This document shows, one piece after another, positions 6,393 through 10,825 of a stretch of DNA of 10,825 bases. The stretch is from Clostridiales bacterium UBA3705 (GTDB lineage: Bacteria; Bacillota_A; Clostridia; Oscillospirales; Oscillospiraceae). The position numbers and the translations under genes are program-made. The stretch spans positions 1-10,825 of the forward strand of contig DFIE01000080.1 in NCBI GenBank assembly GCA_002372735.1, in the 5' to 3' direction. The notes beneath the pieces are model-generated. The model saw only the letters and a program-made list of their open reading frames with translations. It searched no databases and was not told the origin of the DNA. The first letter of the stretch is position 1, and the number at the start of each line of letters is the position of its first letter.

Positions 6393-7885
6393 TCTATGAA
6401 GCAATTGCAAACCTGGTCCGTTACGCCGTATCCAACCACCTGATCGAGGCCGAGGATGAACTCTTTGCAGTCAACAGCCTGCTCTCCCGGCTGAAGCTGG
6501 ACCTGTACGAGGCCCCGGACCGGATCCCCGACTGGGATCTGCCCGAGACGCTGCAGGTGCTCACCGACTACGCCTGCCAAAACGGCCTGGTAGAGGACGA
6601 TCCCACCACCCGGGACCTGTTCGACACCGAGCTCATGGGCTGCCTCACCCCCAGACCCTCCCAGGTCCGGGCCAAGTTCCGCGCCCTGTATGACGCCGAC
6701 CCCGAGCAGGCCACCGACTACTACTACAAGCTCAGCGGGGCCACCAACTACATCCGCTGGGACCGGATCCGCCGCAACCTGTGCTGGAAGGCGGAGACCG
6801 AATACGGCCTGCTGGACATCACCGTGAATCTCACCAAGCCCGAAAAGGCCACCACCTCCCTTGCCGCCATGAAGGCCGCCCCCAAGACCGGCTATCCCCT
6901 GTGCCTGCTGTGCAAGGAGAACGAGGGCTACGCCGGCCGGCTCAACCACCCCGCCCGGCAGAACCACCGGATCATCCCCATGGTGCTGGACGGGGAGGAC
7001 TGGTTCCTCCAGTATTCTCCCTACGTCTATTATAATGAGCACTGCATCGCCTTCAGCGGGCAGCACTCGCCCATGAAGATCGACGACCACGCCATCCGCC
7101 AGCTGCTGGACTTTGTCACCCTCTTCCCCCACTACTTTATGGGCTCCAACGCAGACCTGCCCATTGTGGGCGGCAGCATCTTCACCCACGCCCACTTCCA
7201 GGGCGGCCGGTACACCTTTGCCATGGCCACCGCCCCCGTGGAGCGGGAGCTGACCTTTGCCGGCTTTGAGGACGTCCGGGCGGGCATCGTCCGCTGGCCC
7301 ATGAGCGTGATCCGCCTGCGCTGCGCCGACAAGGCCCGGCTGGCCCTGCTGGCAGGGAAGATCCTGAAGGCCTGGCGCGGCTACACCGACGAGTCCGCCT
7401 ACATCTTTGCCAAGACCGAGGACGTCCCCCACAACACCATCACCCCCATTGCCCGCCGCCAGGGCAGCGACTATGAGATGGACCTGGTGCTGCGCAACAA
7501 CATCACCACCGAGGCGTTGCCCCTGGGTGTGTACCACCCCCATCCCGAGCTGCACCACATTAAAAAAGAGAACATCGGTCTGATCGAAGTGATGGGCCTG
7601 GCGGTGCTGCCGCCCAGACTGAAGCGGGAGCTGGCCCGGGTGGAGGAGCTGCTGCTCTGCGGCGGCGACCTGGAGCACGACGAGCTCACCGAAAAGCACG
7701 CCCCCTGGGCCAGAGCCCTGCAGCAGAAGTACACCTTCACCCCCGACAACGTCAGCGAGATCATCCGCCGGGAGGTGGGCGTGGTCTTCTCCCAGGTGCT
7801 GGAGCACGCCGGTGTGTACAAGCGCAACGCCGAGGGCCAGGCCGCCTTCCTGCGCTTTATCGACCATGTGAACCAACAGGAGTAG
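6389..7885 (+). CDS. galT: Class II (Firmicutes-type) UDP-glucose--hexose-1-phosphate uridylyltransferase
   Basis: A 498-residue protein of the galT2 family, the usual length for that class. It exchanges UMP between UDP-glucose and galactose-1-phosphate in the Leloir pathway, through a uridylyl-histidine intermediate. Visible signatures: LCLLCKENEGYAGRLNHPAR (171-190), with Cys172 and Cys175 probably structural or metal-binding, and SNADLPIVGGS followed by HAHFQGG (253-273). The HAH triplet (267-269) holds the presumed active histidine, where class I enzymes have HPH. The start codon overlaps the preceding stop (ATGA) and GAAGAGG lies a few bases upstream. The gene is followed 3 bases later by the LCP gene. 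No galK, galE or sugar transporter is nearby, so this is either a scattered Leloir gene or a supplier of UDP-galactose for envelope polymers. The latter is inference from the next gene. Confidence 0.95.
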   Translation: MIYEAIANLVRYAVSNHLIEAEDELFAVNSLLSRLKLDLYEAPDRIPDWDLPETLQVLTDYACQNGLVEDDPTTRDLFDTELMGCLTPRPSQVRAKFRALYDADPEQATDYYYKLSGATNYIRWDRIRRNLCWKAETEYGLLDITVNLTKPEKATTSLAAMKAAPKTGYPLCLLCKENEGYAGRLNHPARQNHRIIPMVLDGEDWFLQYSPYVYYNEHCIAFSGQHSPMKIDDHAIRQLLDFVTLFPHYFMGSNADLPIVGGSIFTHAHFQGGRYTFAMATAPVERELTFAGFEDVRAGIVRWPMSVIRLRCADKARLALLAGKILKAWRGYTDESAYIFAKTEDVPHNTITPIARRQGSDYEMDLVLRNNITTEALPLGVYHPHPELHHIKKENIGLIEVMGLAVLPPRLKRELARVEELLLCGGDLEHDELTEKHAPWARALQQKYTFTPDNVSEIIRREVGVVFSQVLEHAGVYKRNAEGQAAFLRFIDHVNQQE

Positions 7886-7888
7886 TCT

Positions 7889-9364
7889 ATGGCCAACGAC
7901 AACAACGATTATTTCTTCCGCCCCATTGACGAGGCCTTTGAAAAGCGGGATGCCCGGCGCGCCGGCCAGCCTGCAGCCCGGGCGCCCCGGGCGGCCTCTG
8001 CCGCCCCCCGGCCCTCCAGGGCCCCGGCAGAGGGCAGAGCGGCCCGGGCCGCGGGCCCGGAGCGGGAACCGGCCCGTGCCGCACAGGTCTACGGCGCCCG
8101 GGCTGCCGGCAGCCTGCCCGCCCGGGACCCCTATCCGGGCCGGGAGCAGTCCGGCGGGGAGATCAACTGGGACGACTACAACTTCAACTTTGACGACGTC
8201 TATCCCGACGCCCCCGGGGCGGCCCCTGCCGCCGCACCGGCCAGGCCCCAGCCCAGAGACGAGCAGCCGGAGTTCAGCGTAGAGAATATGCGCCGCCTCC
8301 ACGAGAGCGGGTCGGCGGCCCCCGGGGCGTCCCCTGCCCGGCGGCCGGTCCGCCCCGCCCCTGGGGCGGCCCCTGCCCGGCGGCCGGCCCGCCCCGCGCC
8401 CCGGGCCCGGGCGGCAGCCCCGGCCGGGAAGACCCGGCCCCGGCGCAGAGTGGGCTTTTTCGGCGTGCTGGTGCGGCTGCTGGCGGCCCTGCTGGCGGTG
8501 CTGGTGCTGTGCACGGCGGGGATCCTGCTCCTTGCCAAGATGCCCGAGACCGACCGGCCTGCCGGCGTGCGGAAGGATGGGGTCTGCACGGTGCTGCTGT
8601 GCGGCACCGACGCCGAGGGCACCCGGACCGACACCATGATGCTGCTGTACATTGACCGGCCGGGCAAGCAGCTGCGGCTGCTCAGCCTGCCCCGTGACAC
8701 CATGGTCAACCGCACCAGCGCCGTGCCCAAGCTCAACGGCGCCTACGGAGCCAACGGCGCCGGGGAGGAGGGCATGGACGTGCTCATGGGCTATGTGGAG
8801 GACCTGGTGGGCTACCGCCCGGACGGCTATATGCTCATCAACCTGGACTGCTTTGTAGACCTGGTAAATCTCATGGGCGGCGTGCGCTACGACGTGCCCA
8901 TGGATATGTACTACAACGACCCCAGCCAGGACCTGTTTATTGACCTGAAGGCCGGCAGCCAGAAGCTGAACGGCCAGGAGGCCATGTGGCTGGTGCGGTA
9001 CCGCTCCGGCTACACCATGGCGGATCTGGACCGGATCCAGGTCCAGCGGGACTTCCTGGGCCAGGCCATGAAGCAGTGGGCCACCCCCTGGAAGCTCTAC
9101 AAGGCCCCCTTTGCCCTGGCCCTGGTGATGCGCAACACCACCACCGATCTCAGCTGGCGGAACCTGTCCTGGATCATGAAGGCCGTGGCCCACTGCGGCA
9201 CCGACCGGCTGGAGAGCGACACCCTGCCCGGCGAGCCCACCACGGTCAACGGCGGCTCCTACTACGTGGAGTGGCGCCAGGCTGCCGCAGAGCTGATCAC
9301 CGAAAAATACAACCCCTATGAAGGAGAGATCACCGCCGATGACCTGCACCCCTACGGATATTGA
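7889..9364 (+). CDS. LytR-CpsA-Psr (LCP) family protein with long disordered cytoplasmic tail
   Basis: A 491-residue LCP protein. Family members act on the outer membrane face and transfer undecaprenyl-linked glycopolymers such as teichoic acid or capsule onto peptidoglycan. Order of parts: a 188-residue Ala/Pro/Arg-rich cytoplasmic region with acidic-aromatic patches (NDYFFRPIDEAFEKR, 6-20; INWDDYNFNFDDVYP, 92-106), one membrane helix (about 189-213), then the LCP domain (about 230-395). The domain shows VLLCGTD (235-241), RTDTMMLLYID (246-256), LSLPRDTMV (265-273), KLNGAYGANG (281-290), GYMLINLD (313-320) and MADLDRIQVQRDFL (377-390), which carry the conserved Arg and Asp residues. There is no LytR_C domain at the end. 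The tail is far longer than the usual short LCP N-terminus and contains a 39-base tandem repeat in DNA. ATG follows AGGAG by 6 bases and galT by 3 bases. Confidence 0.92.
   Translation: MANDNNDYFFRPIDEAFEKRDARRAGQPAARAPRAASAAPRPSRAPAEGRAARAAGPEREPARAAQVYGARAAGSLPARDPYPGREQSGGEINWDDYNFNFDDVYPDAPGAAPAAAPARPQPRDEQPEFSVENMRRLHESGSAAPGASPARRPVRPAPGAAPARRPARPAPRARAAAPAGKTRPRRRVGFFGVLVRLLAALLAVLVLCTAGILLLAKMPETDRPAGVRKDGVCTVLLCGTDAEGTRTDTMMLLYIDRPGKQLRLLSLPRDTMVNRTSAVPKLNGAYGANGAGEEGMDVLMGYVEDLVGYRPDGYMLINLDCFVDLVNLMGGVRYDVPMDMYYNDPSQDLFIDLKAGSQKLNGQEAMWLVRYRSGYTMADLDRIQVQRDFLGQAMKQWATPWKLYKAPFALALVMRNTTTDLSWRNLSWIMKAVAHCGTDRLESDTLPGEPTTVNGGSYYVEWRQAAAELITEKYNPYEGEITADDLHPYGY
8331..8408 (+). repeat. 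39-base in-frame tandem repeat in the LCP gene
   Basis: Two adjoining units, 8331-8369 and 8370-8408. The first 28 bases of each are identical at 27 positions, and the remainder is looser. Each encodes a PARRPxRPAP stretch of the disordered tail. Part of the unit (CCGGGGCGGCCCCTGCC) also occurs near 8215-8231, suggesting slippage-driven growth of this segment. Confidence 0.75.
9321..9328 (+). promoter_or_regulatory. Ribosome binding site inside the LCP gene favouring the start at 9339
   Basis: AAGGAGAG lies 10-12 bases before ATG 9339, a slightly long spacing. The other in-frame ATG at 9318 has no purine-rich site upstream and overlaps this element, so 9339 is the better start. Confidence 0.55.
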
Positions 9365-9872
9365 GATCAAACAGGCCTGCTACGACCTGCTTGCCCGGCT
9401 GGGCATTGCTTACCGCCGGGTGGACCACGCCCCGGCTGCCACCATGGAGCTGTGCAGGTCCATCGAGCAGGAGCTGGGCTGCCCCATCTGCAAAAATCTG
9501 CTGCTGACCAACCGGCAGCAGACCGATTTCTACCTGCTGATGATGGAGGGGGACAAGGTCTTTAAGACCAAGTTCCTGTCCAAGGCCCTGGGCTGCGCCC
9601 GGCTGAGCTTTGCCTCCGACCGGGATATGGAACGGCTGCTGGCCATCACCCCGGGCTCCCTCAGCGTGCTGGGGCTGAAGAACGACCCCGACCACCGGGT
9701 CCGGCTGGTGATTGACCGGCCTGTGCTCTCCCTGCCGGAGGTGGGCTGTCACCCCTGCCTGAACACCTCCACCCTGGCCTTTTCCACGGCCGATCTCACC
9801 GGCGTGCTGCTGCCTGCCCTGGGGGTGGTCCCCACGGTGGTGGACCTGCCCGCCGGGGAGGACGCCCTGTGA
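9339..9872 (+). CDS. YbaK/ProX-type aminoacyl-tRNA deacylase (Ala-tRNA(Pro) editing)
   Basis: A 177-residue stand-alone editing-domain protein of the ProX/PrdX branch of the YbaK superfamily. Members hydrolyse mischarged tRNA(Pro), ProX chiefly Ala-tRNA(Pro), and so protect translation in the cytoplasm. Visible family features are KNLLLTNRQQTDFYLLMM (52-69), DKVFKTKFLSKALG (72-85) with the conserved lysines, ITPGSLSVLGL (103-113), and VGCHPCLNTSTLAFS (135-149), corresponding to the substrate-loop His-Pro/Asn-Thr motif. It is about the normal length for the family. The start at 9339 lies 26 bases inside the end of the LCP gene. An alternative ATG at 9318 would add seven residues. Its TGA overlaps the next GTG by 4 bases. 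Ala versus Cys specificity is inferred from motif look only. The gene could also be named proX or prdX. Confidence 0.88.
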   Translation: MTCTPTDIEIKQACYDLLARLGIAYRRVDHAPAATMELCRSIEQELGCPICKNLLLTNRQQTDFYLLMMEGDKVFKTKFLSKALGCARLSFASDRDMERLLAITPGSLSVLGLKNDPDHRVRLVIDRPVLSLPEVGCHPCLNTSTLAFSTADLTGVLLPALGVVPTVVDLPAGEDAL

Positions 9873-10681
9873 GCGGCCTGCGCCGCACCCTGGCCCAACG
9901 CTGGCGGACCCTGCCCAGGGCCCGCCGGTGGTTGTTCTGGCTGGGTGTGCTGGTGGTGCTGGTGTTTCTGGGCCCCATTGTGGGGGGGATCTTCGGCCTG
10001 GCCAATGCCCTGGGCACGGCCGGGGGCCTGGTGCTGATGGCCTGGGCCCTGTGGCAGCCCGAGGGCATCCGCCTGCTGCAAAGACTTTGGCGGCGGCTCT
10101 GGGGCCGGGTGCTGCTGCTGGCCTCCGGGGCCGGCGTGCTGGCAATCCTGGGCTGGCTGGCGGTGCTCAGTGTGGGGGTCATGGGCGACATGGGGGCCAG
10201 TCCCGACGTGCCCTGCCCCACGGTGATCGTACTGGGCTGCCAGGTCCGGGGCACCCAGCCGTCGCTGCTGCTGCAATACCGCATCCAGGCGGCGGCAGAC
10301 TATCTGCGCCAAAACCCGGAGACTGTGGCCATCCTGTCCGGCAGTACGGGCCCGGGGGAGGAGATCTCTGAGGCCGAGTGCATGCGCCGGGGTCTGGTGG
10401 CGCTGGGCATCGATCCCGCCCGGCTGCGGCTGGAGGATCAGTCCCACATCACCCTGGAAAATCTCCGCTTCTCCATGGCCCTGATGGAGCGGGAGGGTCT
10501 CTCCGGCCCGGTTGCCCTGATCAGCAACGACTTCCATATCCACCGGGCCCTGATCATGGCCGAGGAGCTGCATCTGGACGCCAGGGGACTGGCCGCCCGG
10601 AGCAACTGGTACTCCAAGCCCACCTATGTGCTGCGGGAGGCCCTGGCCCTGGTGAAATACCGACTCATGGGCGGCGCCTGA
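9869..10681 (+). CDS. DUF218 (YdcF/SanA-like) membrane protein
   Basis: A 270-residue protein with three hydrophobic stretches at about 21-48, 49-62 and 80-105, followed by a DUF218 domain (118-265). The family is implicated in envelope integrity (SanA, ElyC in E. coli), and its chemistry is unknown. Signatures: [11 protein letters not shown] (118-128), [16 protein letters not shown] (131-146), [16 protein letters not shown] (157-172), [10 protein letters not shown] (194-203) and [10 protein letters not shown] (218-227). The second motif usually reads SGG, here SGS. The GTG start overlaps the preceding TGA (GTGA at 9869-9872), and GGGGAGG lies 7 bases upstream, so the start is well supported. 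Placement beside the LCP gene fits an envelope role but does not prove one. Confidence 0.9.
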   Translation: MSGLRRTLAQRWRTLPRARRWLFWLGVLVVLVFLGPIVGGIFGLANALGTAGGLVLMAWALWQPEGIRLLQRLWRRLWGRVLLLASGAGVLAILGWLAVLSVGVMGDMGASPDVPCPTVIVLGCQVRGTQPSLLLQYRIQAAADYLRQNPETVAILSGSTGPGEEISEAECMRRGLVALGIDPARLRLEDQSHITLENLRFSMALMEREGLSGPVALISNDFHIHRALIMAEELHLDARGLAARSNWYSKPTYVLREALALVKYRLMGGA

Positions 10682-10700
10682 GCGCCCCAAAGGAGATCCT

Positions 10701-10825
10701 ATGGACTTTCAACTGCATGCCCCCTACGCCCCCACCGGGGACCAGCCCCAGGCCATTGAAAAGCTGGCCCAAGGGGTGGAGTACGGCCTGGCCGAGCAGG
10801 TGCTGCTGGGCGTGACGGGCTCGGG
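10701..10825 (+). CDS. uvrB: UvrB, excinuclease ABC subunit B (N-terminus only, cut by window end)
   Basis: Only 41 codons are present, reading in frame to the edge without a stop. The N-terminus ([20 protein letters not shown], then LLGVTGSG) is the UvrB hallmark: PTGDQPxAI followed by the start of the Walker A loop GVTGSGKT, which the window cuts after Gly. UvrB is the damage-verifying helicase-like subunit of nucleotide excision repair and partners UvrA and UvrC. ATG 10701 has AAAGGAG (10689-10695) 5 bases upstream and lies 19 bases after the DUF218 stop, so it is probably co-transcribed with the genes from 5661 onward. An internal promoter cannot be excluded, as uvrB is often SOS-regulated, but no clear LexA box is seen in the short gap. 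Confidence 0.95.
   Translation, partial: MDFQLHAPYAPTGDQPQAIEKLAQGVEYGLAEQVLLGVTGS

Noticed and set aside
8331..8408. The GC-rich repeat as a structural RNA or regulatory element
   Set aside because: It is in frame, encodes part of the disordered LCP tail and fits simple slippage. Nothing points to an RNA function.
6332..9370. A 1012-codon minus-strand open frame opposite galT and the LCP gene
   Set aside because: Same artefact: Gly/Val/His-rich composition and no ribosome site, lying opposite two well-supported genes.
9330..10690. Two long minus-strand frames opposite the deacylase and DUF218 genes
   Set aside because: Gln/His/Pro-rich shadows of genes with clear families, overlapping start-stop junctions and ribosome sites on the plus strand.

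Overview
The window looks like chromosome from a GC-rich, low-GC-phylum Clostridium relative, most likely a gut Oscillospiraceae/Ruminococcaceae-type bacterium. The reasons are the Gram-positive gene set (RecD2, ComF, LytR-CpsA-Psr protein, class II GalT, DUF218 membrane protein), strong AGGAGG-type ribosome binding sites, a consensus sigma-A promoter, and codons that strongly favour G or C in third position. The genus cannot be fixed from the sequence alone.

Layout. (1) Positions 1-821 carry the 3' part of an unrecognised, clearly AT-richer gene whose last codons are made of a short repeated motif. (2) Positions 822-1157 hold no gene: a third copy of that motif, an imperfect inverted repeat and, at the right end, a strong terminator facing the minus strand. 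(3) Positions 1158-5448 form a tight minus-strand operon. Transcription order is a small membrane-anchored protein of unknown function, recD2 (DNA helicase), comF (competence/phosphoribosyltransferase family) and an mreB-family actin homologue. Gaps are 3-15 bases and the terminator at 1109-1139 closes it. (4) Positions 5449-5660 are a divergent control region. It has a perfect TTGACA-17-TATAAT promoter for the minus-strand operon and an extended -10 promoter for the plus-strand genes. (5) Positions 5661-10825 form a plus-strand operon: RluA-type pseudouridine synthase, class II galT, an LCP-family cell-envelope protein with a long disordered cytoplasmic tail, a YbaK/ProX-type aminoacyl-tRNA deacylase, a DUF218 membrane protein and the first 41 codons of uvrB. 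Stops and starts overlap or lie within 20 bases.

Most of the window is ordinary housekeeping: DNA repair (RecD2, UvrB), DNA uptake (ComF), cell shape and envelope (MreB, LCP, DUF218), RNA modification and translation quality control (RluA, ProX), and sugar metabolism (GalT). I did not find a convincing new multi-gene system. The parts worth a second look are the AT-rich island with its repeat-derived tail, the small anchored protein heading the recD2 operon, the low-complexity LCP extension and the divergent promoter pair.
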